This document shows positions 35,781 through 47,900 of a stretch of 64,000 nt of DNA, piece after piece. Made by a program: the position numbers and the translations under genes. The notes under the pieces were generated by a model. That model saw only the letters and a program-made list of their open reading frames with translations, did no database searches and was not told the DNA's origin. The stretch spans positions 370,501 to 434,500 of the forward strand of contig NC_135188.1 in the NCBI RefSeq assembly GCF_041146795.1. Reading direction: 5' to 3'. Position 1 is the first letter of the stretch; every line of letters starts with the position of its first letter. This DNA is from Maylandia zebra. Its lineage: Eukaryota > Chordata > Actinopteri > Cichliformes > Cichlidae.

Positions 35781-35849
35781 GAGCAAGAGGAGCTTCAGCA
35801 GGCCTTTCTGAAGGAGCAGAAATACAACCTGCTGTCAAACAAGTTGTGA
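35781..35849 (+). CDS. candidate terminal exon of an unidentified gene
   Basis: A good acceptor (TTTTATTTTTAG) is followed by 22 codons and TGA in phase 0, beginning EQEELQQAFLKEQKYNLL. The Glu/Gln/Leu-rich, helix-like peptide looks like real coding sequence, but I do not recognise it. Upstream exons, if any, would lie in or beyond the gap. It ends about 380 bp before the first lhx8 coding exon. It could be the 3' end of a neighbouring gene or chance. Confidence 0.35.
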   Translation, partial: EQEELQQAFLKEQKYNLLSNKL

Positions 35850-36226
35850 ACTACATGCAATATTTAAACACTTTTAAATATTTTTGAACCACTTGCATAT
35901 CATTCAAAGAAATCATGAAGTAAAACTTAAACATGCGGATTTTTTCAATCAAGCGCTCATTTGAAAAATATTTATAACAATCTCACTGCGCCAGACTTTT
36001 GCTCCTCTCAAAAGTTGCATTCAAAGCTTATTTCCAAAGGGGAGGCGCGACCAACACCGAGGAGAAAGTAGGAGTTATGAAACGCCCTCTGGAAACAGCT
36101 CGGGACAGACTGACTGACACAAGCACAGGAACCCTGGAGGAGAAGGAAAGGATAGCGGTTAGATTTTTTTATTTTTTATTTCCTTCGCTTTGAAAGTGGG
36201 ACGACTTTTCCAGGCTGGACGCAGAC

Positions 36227-39200
36227 ATGCGCTGGAAAAGTGAGGTAAAAGTAGAGTGTCGCATCGGTAAGGAGAAGGAAAACGGATCTCTGGTGTCCAA
36301 CGACGAGGTGAGTGAAGGGCGGGCGTGTAGCTTGTACACTCGCGATCAGCAGGTTGAGCCGTGAGTCAGTATCAGAGATTAGTCGAAATTGCTTTGCCAA
36401 TTAAATGAGAGTGGGCTTCGGTCTGTCATTAAAGCCGGCCTTCACACGCTGCGGCTCAGTATTTTTACAATTTGAAGAAATGTCAAAGAAAATGAGCCCT
36501 CCCTGAATTCTGCAATTAAAACTCAAGTAGTTAATGAGACCTCTTCACCTTTTGGTTGCCCGGGGTAGACGTTTGTGGCGAACTTAGCCTTTTTAATTGC
36601 TGTTATTAAATAAATCAATCCCCTTTTCCTTCAGACCTCGCGCTGCTTTTCTGATTGACGCGTGAAATTGGCGTGTTGGTTGGTTTAACCGCAGCTCGCG
36701 CACGCGCGCGCGCCCGCCCGCGAGCAGCGGCTGAATCACAAATTCAGAGCTCGAGAACATAATGGACACGGGATGAGTATTAGTTCAAGTGTTGTCTGTT
36801 TTTGTAAGTAATGACTATCCTTCTCTTCTTTAAATGTCATTTTGGTTTAATCGCCGGCGTTGTCATGGTGAAAAGTGAAAGGCATGATATTTATGGGAAG
36901 GAGCAGGGGGCATTTAAGGCAGCTGCGACAGTCTGACAAACCAGCATCCTCTTCTCGCCGTAGCTTCTCGTCATGTGTGAAGATTGCAAAGGAGACGAAG
37001 AGCTGCTGGGCAAATGCACTGAAGACAGGAGAGACATAATGGTAGGCGGGAAGGAAACGGTGCAGCCACAATTTGGTTTATTCTCAAAAACGAGCACGTT
37101 GTTTTTAATTTTTAAAGTTGTTTTATTTATTATATTTTGTTTTTTGTGTCTGTGGACAGACAAAATGACAACTTTTAGTGAAAGATGACATGTATCTCTC
37201 ATGGATTTGTCACTAATTGGCTTCTAAAAGGAATAAAAACGCAAGGCACTTTATTCTTTATTCAGACTTTTCTATCTTTTTGACTTTTTCTTTTTGGATT
37301 TGGACTTTAAAGCTTTTTGTTCTCGCGTTGGTCAAACTGTGACCCTTATGGCTTTACCTATTTTATTCTGTAGTGTGATTTAGCTATTTTGAGCTTCTTA
37401 ACTTTGCTTTCAGTGTTTTTCTTTATGTTTTTTCCTTTTACTTTAATTACTAACTCAGCAGGTGGCCAGGAGACAAGGATAGGCGTGACTGGACCGAGAT
37501 TTAACAGTTAAAACAAATAAATACAGAAATTCGGGAAAAATGGTAAATTTTTAAGAGACAGTTTCTTGTGGTTGTTTTTCAGACTATCAATCACGTTGTT
37601 TATTGGTGGTGACAGTGCGTACCAGCTCATGCTGTACTGCAGGTTAGGAGTGGATGCGTTCCTGTGCGTAATTTTCTAACCGCAGGTCTGATCTCCTCAG
37701 GGCGCACCGGTGGAAGTTTTGGATGAAGAAGCGTCGTCCCTGCAGGCGATGTCCTCTGCGCCTCTGTTGGGCAGAACTGTGTGTGCGAGCTGCAACGAGG
37801 AAATAGTTGATAAATATCTATTAAAGGTAAATCCTGTCATTTTGTATTTTTATTTTATTTATTTATTTATTTTGCATGCATTGTTTTTCCTGCCTATTTA
37901 ACACTAGAATACGTTTTTTCTCCCCTCTGCTGTTTGGCTCTAAACTGCTTTTCTTTCCCCTCCTTTCTTCTTTTATTCACCGAGTGACTTTTGCCAAATC
38001 ATCATATTTTTGCTTTAGGTTAACGACTTGTGCTGGCATGTGCGCTGTCTCTCCTGCAGCGTGTGCCAGACTTCACTTGGCAGCCACACAAGTTGCTACA
38101 TCAAAGAAAAAGAGGTTTTCTGCAAACTGGATTACTTTCGGTGAGTATATCGCCCTGCTAAAGATGCTTATCAGCGCAGATTCAACGATAACATAAGTTT
38201 GGGTCTGTTTTCGTAAAGGAAATACCCATGAAATCCGATCTGTTAAAAAAAATACTACAAGTAATGCATTTGAGAAATTAGATATATCGAACACTGAGTC
38301 CTGTTTCATTAAGCTTTTATTACTGTGCTTTCATTGTAACAATAATAATAATATACACTGTAGTCGGACCTGAGATTTGTTTCCGATTTTATTCAAATAT
38401 CATGTATATAAAATTAATAAATGACCAATAAATGCATTATTATTTCTTACATTAATTTCTGTGAGTCGACGAACTTCATAGTGACATAAATAAAAATTAA
38501 TAAAACGACTTAGAGGATTTTATTCCGTATGTTTGGATAATTGGAACAAATTGTGTGCCAGTCCAGGGCAAAGGTCCATCTTATATTTCATGTACCGGGG
38601 CCTAAATCGACGTCAGGTGGGTTTTTTCACCGTTCCTGTTGTTGTTTAGACTGTGAGGTCATTATTTTGTGCAACTACACGCATAAATAGCAGGAATCAT
38701 TATAGGAATTTAAACTGTTATTATCCTTTAAATACCATCAGGCTGTCTCCTTTGACCTTCACCTGCAGGAGATACGGCACTTGGTGCGCGTGCTGCGGGC
38801 GGAACATCCACTCCACAGACTGGGTCCGCCGGGCGAAGGGCAACGTCTATCACCTGGCCTGCTTCGCCTGTTTCTCCTGCAAGAGGCAGCTGTCCACCGG
38901 GGAGGAGTTCGCCCTGGTGGAGGGAAAAGTGCTTTGCAGGGTTCACTACGACTGCATGTTGGACAACCTCAAGCGGGCGGTGGAAAAGGGTGAGGCCGAA
39001 GTCTCACCCCACCAAAATGACCGCGAATAATTTGCTCTCTCTGTTTTTGAAATATCGGTTTGAAATTTATGAATCATCAGTGAAGCCACCGGAAACGGTA
39101 TCATGTCTCATTTTAACATATTAATATATTTGGCTGCAGGAAACAGCGTTAACATGGAAGGAGCTGTGCCCACCGAACAGGAGATCAACCAGCCCAAACC

Positions 39201-41741
39201 CTCCAAGAGAGCTCGGACCAGCTTCACTGCTGACCAGCTGCAGGTTCAACTCCTCCTCCTCCTCTTCTTCATTCATCACATAAGAAAAAACAAAGACAAA
39301 ATAAGTAGATTGTGTTTAGGTAAAAAATTAATTAATGTATAAAAAAGAAAACAAACAAACGCTGAATTTCTGGCCCTTAAATGATTTTTTTGGAATTCTT
39401 TCAAAAATTATTATTATTTTTTTTTTTTTTTTTACATAGTATACATATACTTTTTAAATTGTGGAAATTCACTTCTATGTGTCAAAAAATAAAAATATCA
39501 AAGGATTCAAGAGGAAAAAATGTCCTGATGTTATTTTCACAGGTGGATAAGATGCGTCATTGTGTCTGACATCAGAGATGACATGATACAAGATATTTAA
39601 TACATTTAGTCTGAATGACACAGAGGACAGAATTACTAGAGAAGAAAAAAAAATAAGAAATCTGTTTTTTAAATTGGACCATGTGCAGTTTGTCTTCTCT
39701 TCGCAATAATATTTATAATGCACATTATTTCAGCAATTCCCACTGTAGTTTTGTTATTGAATTAAAATGTAATAAATGGTTTAGATTTATGCAGAATATC
39801 CCAAAATGCTTATATGTTCCATGATTTTATTAGAATTATCCGTCTGTGTGAATTAAACCCTCTCTGGCAGACTTTAAAAGGCAGCTCTCAGATCTCCTCA
39901 CAGTTACTCATGTTTAGATGAATCATGGATTTCCTTCCCACGGGACCACATAGTAAACCTTTGTGTTACTTTGTGCACATGCAGGTGATGCAGGCTCAGT
40001 TTGCTCAGGACAACAACCCAGACGCCCAAACACTGCAGAAACTAGCAGAGCAGACAGGCCTCAGTCGAAGAGTCATTCAGGTCAGTAAAGATCGGTGCAT
40101 GAAGACAAAACGGATGATGGATATATCATCTGTTATGACATTTGTTCTTATTGGATTTCAATATATATCATGTGGTGTGTATAATGTATATTGTGTGTAA
40201 TTACTGCACTATCCGGACGACGTATGTTCCCAAACAAACTCCTAAATAACCAAACAGTTCAGCCTGTAAAGACAAAAATGCTTTCTGAAGCTTTAACTGA
40301 AGCCTGAGATACTTTAAGCAGATTTGTAATGCAGCTTCTAGAGTTTAACCCTTTTTAGATAAGACACCTTTATCTGTTCTGACTGTTGCTGACTGTCCAA
40401 AAACTACAAGACAGTGACAGTGGCTTTACTCACAGGACAAAAGATGACTCCTTGACTGTAACTCTGTAAAAAATCATCTGTTTTGGCTGACGAAACATGA
40501 GCTAAAACAGTGACGTGCTTCTATCTTGGACTTTCAAATGCAGTCCTGCTAAAGGCGCTTGTCCCGTTAACTCAGGTCTGGTTCCAGAACTGTCGAGCAC
40601 GCCACAAGAAGCACGTGAGCCCCAACCACACCTCCAGCACCCCCATGACCTCACTGCAGCCCAGCCACCTGTCCCAGCCCACCCCGACCCCCGAGGAGCT
40701 GCAATACACCGCCTACGGAGGTCCAGAGGGGTCGATGCTCTCAGCACTCCACTCCTTCATAGACAGTGAGCACGAGACTTTTTATACATTTCCATGACTG
40801 TAATTAAATTAAATAGAATTTTTTATTCTCTTATTTCTAAACGATATATATTTATTTTATTTTAATTGCCCCCATTGAACATTTGCATTTAGGATAAATG
40901 GACAAATATCTTAAATTCCAAACACAATTATTCTGAAATAAAGATGATTTTAAATCCAGGAACTTTAAATATTACAACCAGCATTTTATTCCATCTCCTG
41001 CTTTACTTTGACCCAGAAAACTAGACAATCAGTAGAAACGACTAGAATAAATCCAGACGAAGAAAGAAAAACTTTATCCTGCTTAAGATTTTGTCTCAGT
41101 AAAATAACATCAAAGTTAGAGGAGTGGTAGATGACGTCACTAGACTATAGGATGACAAATGAAATGACGCAGGTAATAAAAAATGATCTGGCAGCCACGC
41201 CGCACACGATGAGATTGGGAAGTTTTGTCGTCAGATAGCAGATAATCAACCTTATAATGTTTTTTGTTGTTGTTGCCTTTGGTGTAGCATTTCACCCTCC
41301 CTGTTTGATAGTAGGAGGAGACACAAACCCAGCCAGGGAGGGGTGTGTGTGTGTGTGTGTGTAGGAGGGGGGGTTAGGGTCCCAGATCTGGATAAGTGGG
41401 AGCGTTGCATCCAGAAGGGCATTTGGCATAAAATCTGTGACAAAGCAAATGTGCAGCTCCGTCCGCTGTGATGAGAAAATCAGGGAGCAGCTGTTCGAAC
41501 CCTTGTGGAGATGTAATATTTGACCCTGTCAGGAGCGCAACGAGGAAACATCCAATCAAATCACAATGCAAATACATAACTGTGCTGTCGTCTGTTACAT
41601 ATTTGAATACAATTTGTGGAAAACTGACCTGGATCAATATTGTCACTCTGCTCTGTGTCTGCAGTACACTCGCCTCCATCCTTGTTTCAACCGCTGCTGC
41701 CAGCCCACGCCATGACCTCGCTGCCTGTGTCTAACGCCTGA
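36227..41741 (+). CDS. lhx8: LIM/homeobox protein Lhx8, nine coding exons
   Basis: Exons: 36227-36307, 36964-37041, 37701-37826, 38019-38140, 38769-38989, 39140-39243, 39985-40080, 40576-40765 and 41665-41741. All have GT-AG borders and consistent phases, giving 364 residues, close to the 356 of human LHX8. LIM domain 1 starts near Cys81 ([16 protein letters not shown]). LIM domain 2 follows ([19 protein letters not shown]). The homeodomain is at about 231-290 ([12 protein letters not shown] through [13 protein letters not shown]). The C-terminus ends [10 protein letters not shown]. Exon 1 encodes MRWKSEV, resembling the mammalian MYWKSD start. An alternative start is the ATG at 36973. Lhx8 is a nuclear transcription factor for basal forebrain cholinergic neurons, craniofacial tissue and oocytes. 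The neighbouring slc44a5 matches mammalian synteny. Whether it is the a or b paralogue was not determined. Confidence 0.93.
41343..41362. repeat. (GT)n microsatellite in the last lhx8 intron
   Basis: Ten GT units upstream of the final lhx8 exon, followed by a G-rich run. Confidence 0.9.
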
Positions 41742-42120
41742 GCTGCCCTCTCTCTCCCTTACACTCACACACAGCTAACCAATGTTTTTCCATTATTAGC
41801 AGCAGTATCTGATACGTGTGGTAAATATAATTTAAAGTTTTTGTGAACCATAAAATCTGCCGTAATATTGTTTGTTAAGCAAATTCTGGATCATTATAAT
41901 TTACAGCCCTAAATGTACTGATGTATCATGGCAACGCTTCGGTGCACGTCACACACGACGTCATATATTTATATTTGTTTGTTGTCTGTTTGTTGGTGAC
42001 AAAGTCTGATTGTGCTACTCTTAGTGAAAGCCACCAGCCCCACAAAAGTCGACTCCACATGAAGATGAACTGAATAGCAGTGTTGCAATTTAATTTATTG
42101 TATGTGTCGTCTCTTTTGAG

Positions 42121-42126
42121 AATAAA
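42121..42126 (+). terminator. probable lhx8 poly(A) signal
   Basis: AATAAA lies 380 bp after the lhx8 stop, inside TTTTGAGAATAAATGTC. It is the first strong canonical hexamer on this strand after the stop. Cleavage would fall around 42140-42150. Confidence 0.5.
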
Positions 42127-42149
42127 TGTCTAATTTCACAAACCCGGGA

Positions 42150-44880
42150 GGAGTCATTGAAAAGCTTTGACACACGAGAGCTGAGGCCGTGCTGCGTTCA
42201 CGGCTCGGCATGTTTACAAATTAGGAAATAGAAAAAACGATTTATTGATGAAAGCAAACATTATTAAAACACAACAATATCTGTATGTCAAACTTACACA
42301 CAGGCAACATGTGTTGATTAGACACAAACACCTGAAACTTTTAATTGCAGACATACAGACAGAACTGAAGTGTTTCTGTTTACGACAGGTTCGAGCATCT
42401 TCAGAGTTTGACTTTTAAGAGCTTGTGGTTAGAAAACTGTCTCGCGTTATACCGAGAGCGACGTTTAACTTGTGTCTACTTGCTGACTGTGGTTGACCAA
42501 AAGAATCCAATTCCCAGACACAGGAGGGAGGAGAAGGCATATAAAAACACTTTTACGTCACTTATCAGATCTTACGAAGTCACACTACCTGGAGTGAAAC
42601 TGAACCTGAGTTACATACACAAAGAGATATCGAACTCCGATGGGAGTACGGTAGTTATTTTGTGTGGAGAAAAGAAAGAAGACGAAAAAGACCAAAGAAA
42701 ACAACCTGCTGCATGCGTAATACGCCCCACTGTGCTCTCTACATGCATCATTTCTCTTCTTTCTTTCAGATACACAAGGAGTTGTTTTTCTTTTTTCCTT
42801 TTTTTTTTTAATGTTACATGTCCCAGCGTGCTCAGCTCAAACAGGGGCGGGAGGTGTGTGAGGCAGCCTGGCAGTGTTGTCACTCAGAGGCACCATGAGG
42901 GCAGGTTCTCAGCTTTGACAAGCACGCCGCAGAGACACAAACATGAGTCACGTCTGAAAGATCTAAAGAACATCTTTCTAAGCGGTGTGTGAATCTACTC
43001 TGAAAAAAGCACAACCTAGTAAAAGGTTGATGGCAGTAAAACACAAGGTGTGAGGGAGGTGGTGTACACCCTGGGCAGGTCGCCAGTCCATCACAGGGCT
43101 GACACACAGAGCTGCTCTCGCCAACGTCGATGCCTGAGGGAAATTTGAAACCACAAACTGATCTCCCAAAATCCTCTAAATCTTTTCTTCCCAGACAGGA
43201 ATCAGCTTCATCTGTGGCTCACCAACCTAATAAATCCATCCAACGGCAGCTTTGACACGAGCGACTCACTAGTGTTACAAACAACCATGCAAGAACAGGA
43301 CACATAGTAGCAAAAACACTTAACACTGTTACTCCAATAACAAACTTTGTTATTGTTTAAGGTTATTAATACAAGACTCAAATATTCTTAGTGTGAACTT
43401 AAAAGACTTATTAAAACCAATCCAGCATCTTTAAAGCAGCTCCTCTACTGTTGGTTTTGGTTCTGCCCCACAGTCGTGTTACATGCACACGTTTGCCACA
43501 TAATGGGACCTAATTATATGTTTCTTAAACTTATCAAAGATAAAAATGGTCAGTAGAGAAGCAGGGGTTGTGTGAGGCATCATTACCAACAAAAGCCATC
43601 ATATATTAAAAAATACATATCGATACTGTTTCAATAATACACATGATTATATCACAAATAATCCAGCAATGACTTAAAACTCGGACATTAAGCCTTGTGG
43701 ATTTGCTGTTGTATTTTCACTATCAATTAATTTATATTTCCATTTGCACAGTTGTGGGTACAGGCTCTCTTTCCACCTCCTGGACTGGTGGTTAGTGTCA
43801 TAAAAATAGGAACAAAACACACAAAAACCACAATATTAAAGACGACTTAAACTGACAGCATTATTTGCTTTTCAATGGTCTGTACAGAGATGATGATTTT
43901 TATCTTTATTTGGATTAGTCTGACCACGATAACCATGCAGTGAAAACACGATACCATGACAGCCCTAACTGTAGGCGTGGTTACAGGAAGCGTCCAAGGG
44001 CACTCGGATTATTTTGGAAATCCACAATCACTTAAGGCCGTCGGTGACGTCTATTCAAAGTGACCGCCGTCATCGTCCTGTGATGGAAGCCTTTAAATCC
44101 AGTAAGAATGGACTCTAACATTAATGAGGTAACTTTCAAAGATGATCACTTTAACACTTTTATACCTGTCACTGGTTTCAGTGCATTGTCACTGATACAC
44201 AAGCCCTCATCAAAACACATGCAGAATTCGGAGGTTCTGCATTTTCTGCTGCACACAAACACATAATGTCATTCTGCTTCCCCCACAGCTAATAAACCAG
44301 ACCTGTTAGACATCTCTTGCTGTTAAATATCCCTTTAAGAATGTTGATAAAGATGTCCAAAGCACGTATACTTCAATATTCAGAAACTCAAAGCAAAACA
44401 CACTTGAGACTGAAGTAATCTGAACTGCTGTGCCATCATGTACTTGGCAATTAAACATAAAAACAGTGAGCAATGAGTGGTGAATATTTTTCTCAATGTG
44501 AGGAACTCAGGTACAGTGTACAGGTCATCTGGTAACGACTGGCACCACCAAGTGGTGAAAATTGGCAACTACACGAACCCAAAGCTGAGACGCACACAAA
44601 ACAAATCTGTTGCATTGTGTAGTATGTGGCAGCAAAATGTACACAAATACACACATTTCCTTTACATAGACACATATAAAAATATTCATAACTATCACCG
44701 AGTCCATAAATTACTATGTGTGGGTGAATCTAATTATTCATGTTGCTTAGCTACAAGTTGTCTCTTATAGTGTACAGCTTCAACTTGTGTACACTTCCAT
44801 TAAATATGGCAAAGTGTTTATTCCCATATGCCACGTGGGCTTGTACCATGCTTTGGTGTTAACCTTTATTCTTTCTCCTT
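42150..44880. other. intergenic space between convergent lhx8 and slc44a5
   Basis: No exon was recognised. A 194-codon open frame at 42408-42992 has no domain, runs through a T-rich stretch and lacks splice context, so I do not call it a gene. About 43060-43110 contains a CCTGGGCAGGTCGCCAGTCC phrase common in fish repeats. TTTATT at about 44818 or 44865 (AATAAA on the minus strand) could end slc44a5 transcripts. Confidence 0.4.
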
Positions 44881-44884
44881 CCTG

Positions 44885-44982
44885 CTACTTCCTTCTGTTC
44901 TTCTTGTGGAGGATCTTCCTCAGTGTTTTGCTCATGCGGTAGGGCCGGGCTGGAGCGCCGTCGTTCACCTCCAGGTCCCACA
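44885..44982 (-). other. slc44a5: slc44a5 alternative terminal exon, distal
   Basis: An acceptor ending TCGTAG at 44983-44988 joins in phase to exon 46636-46720. It encodes [20 protein letters not shown] followed by a basic end, KKNRRK, then stop. Using it requires skipping the proximal terminal exon. Confidence 0.8.
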
Positions 44983-47900
44983 CTACGAGGCAGCAGCAGC
45001 ATGTTAAAAACCAATGGCGAGAGAATCATGCAGCACATCAAAATTTAACCTGTGATCACCTCGATTGTAAAAAATGAACGCCTCTGGAAATGCACGGGTC
45101 AGTAGTTCAACCATTTATGTTTATTCGAAAACAAAGATTCACATTTTCATTGGATTCGTTGATAAAAAAATTCTCCTATACAAAAAGAACACTGAATAAC
45201 CTCCAGACAGATGTGTGTATTATACTTAGTATTAAAACAGCACAACATCTGAACCATCCAATAAAAAAATTTACCAAAAATGGCTTTGACATCCTTTTAT
45301 AAACTGTATCGCAAAGGTTCCTGGTGTTAGGTCTAAAACAGAATAAGAGGAACATTTTTTTTTTTTTTTTTTTTCACATCTAGGCACATAAACTAGTGGC
45401 TGCATTCAAAAGTTTCCTGAAAACGCTCAGGCTCGGTTCACATCTTTTTTCTTTAAGCATAAACCATTAAATGTCTTTTGAAGTCTTGACCTCCAACAAA
45501 GCCTCTGTCTGGTTTACAGTACATCTATGAGCATAATGAAAACTTTAATGTGACGCTGATTTAACATGAGAGAAACCTGTTTTGCTAAGTGCAGAGTTCA
45601 CACCATTTTTGGATCTGTGTGCTTGTGTTAGTATAAATATAGTGGTTATAAAACCAATGGTAAACACCAACAGCCAGCAAAGTAATCATGCTACACAGAA
45701 GAAAGAAATCACATGGTTCGTTTCCTGTATGTGAAAGTGCATACAAAACATGATTTTACATTAGAAGACCAAAGTGCGACAAGAGGGTGCCCCATAAGTC
45801 CACCACTTTTTCCGTGGTGATGCCTTATGTCAAAGTGGCATCTGTACATTGTTTACGGTCCTCGTGTTTGTTTGGGTTAAAAAAAAGAAAGAAAAGCTTG
45901 TCTCGTTTTTAGTTTTCAGCCTGTGCATCCATCCTGCGAGTTGACGTGTACCCTCTCGGTAAGGCAGAGGTCAGCAGAGAATACAGACGAGAAAATGACA
46001 AAGAAACACAAAAGTGTAGCAGAAAAAAGGCAAGTATCTGAGTTGGCTCGAGAGAGGAAGTGAACAGTTATCTTAGTCCCCTATGCCTTTTCTGCGAGGA
46101 CCCGAAGTAACAGCATGTCCTTTCATGCACAGGTCATCCCTGACAGGCTGGGCGGGGTGCATCCAGTTTCAATGTTTAGCCCTACAGTACTTGCTCTCGA
46201 GCGTCCAGACCCCCACGCACACGTCAGATATGGAGAAGCGAGTCAGAGAGCCAAGAGTTTAGTAAAATGCATCACTCAGGAAGCAGCGCAAGTTTTGGCA
46301 CCCTCCTCTCCTTTGCGCAGGATCTTGTGCAGGCCAGGAGACATGTAGTAGGGCCTGGAGGAAGAACCATCATTCCTCTCCAGGTCTTCACCTGAGGCCA
46401 GGTCCCCGCAAAGGAACAGGAGGAGCAGGACGAGCAAACAGCACACAGAGCGGCAGCCACAAAGAGAAAGGAAAGCAGAGACTCAGCAGAGATGATAAAC
46501 AAGAAGATATGCAAGACAGCGATTATTTCAAGTTATTAAAAGGAAGAAAGAGTCACACAAAGCTGCTGACATTCGATTTTTAACCACAGCAGAAGTGCTT
46601 CTGCACCGTAACTAAACATGAAACAGCATACTCACAAAAGCACAGGAACAATGTGTCCACACACATAGCATAGACGTTAAAAAAGCCATGTGCGATCATG
46701 TAGGATCCAAATATCACCGTCTGAAAGAGTTAACAGGTGAAAGTCTTACACTTTTAACTGTAGTCTTGTGTTCCAGCTTTATTGTGCACACTGCATTGCA
46801 ACAAACGGCAAAAACATTATGAAGAATATAAATCGCTGAGTCATAAATCCTGGAGCAAATTAATTAGCTTGTGCAGCACTGTAAAAACTGCAACTGTGTA
46901 AAGCTGTGAAGCTTTCCAGAACAACTCTGAATAAATATGTAATTACCAAGAGTTAAATATTTATTATTGAATATTTGCCAAAATAATGGTTCGACTATAT
47001 TTAAACAAAACACAAGTAGAGGAGCGCTGCTTAGAAGCACTGGTTGAGTCTGAACATAAGAAGTGATTTTTCCACCGTACCAAGGAAACAAAGTACAACA
47101 AAGAATATAGATTGCATCATTTTTTTGTGCTCTGTGTAAAAGACCAAGTCAGAATAAATATATATTTCGTGACTGTGCCTCTGTAAAGAGAATTTTAAAT
47201 CAAATAATCACGATGTGACTAAAGTCCAGACTTTCAGCTTTAACATTATTTTTATAGTAGTCACTCATTTTCACTTTAAACTAGACAAACTAACATAACT
47301 TAATAATAGGGGTGCAACGATACACAAAATTCACGGTTCGATATTTTTTCGATACAAAAAAATGTTCATGCCTTTTTAATTTGTCATTCATTAAAATTAT
47401 AAATATATATTTTAACTCAAACGTACAGTTTTTAAATTTAATGTTGCTGAAACAACAAAGGGATAAAATAATAAATTATCTGATGGAGAAATCACTAATC
47501 TTTGGAAAAGAGAGTTTATTACAGAGAAATGGCTCTTTCCAAAATAAAAGCTATACTATACGCTTCTTCTGGGCTATATTCTCAGCAGGATATTAAACAT
47601 ATCAGGTCCCCATAAGGAGAATCCTGTGCTAACGGCTGTCTAAATGACTCGGCTAAAGTTTGTAGCTGCTTGTTGTTTTTGTCTGCTTCCACTTGTCTTT
47701 GCACTAGGATGCTGTCGGAGTAAATGTGCAGTCATATTCGTTGTGTTCCCACTAGTGCTGTCAGCGTTAATCTGAAATGACATTAACGCCACAACACGGC
47801 AAATCTCCGTTAAAGAGCTACCACGGATCGCCCCGTGCATGGGGCTGGACGGCCAACACGTTAACGAGCTAACTGCGCTAACGCACTAGTTCCCACCAAT

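Noticed and set aside
36664..36730. CG-rich stretch as a CpG-island promoter
   Set aside because: It lies inside the first lhx8 intron and is short; could be regulatory but nothing specific supports it.
38653..39030. Single-exon reading of the second LIM region
   Set aside because: It is intron plus lhx8 exon 38769-38989 plus intron; the true borders are the AG at 38768 and GT at 38990.
42408..42992. 194-codon ORF between lhx8 and slc44a5
   Set aside because: No recognisable domain, runs through a poly-T region, no splice signals or conserved-looking block.
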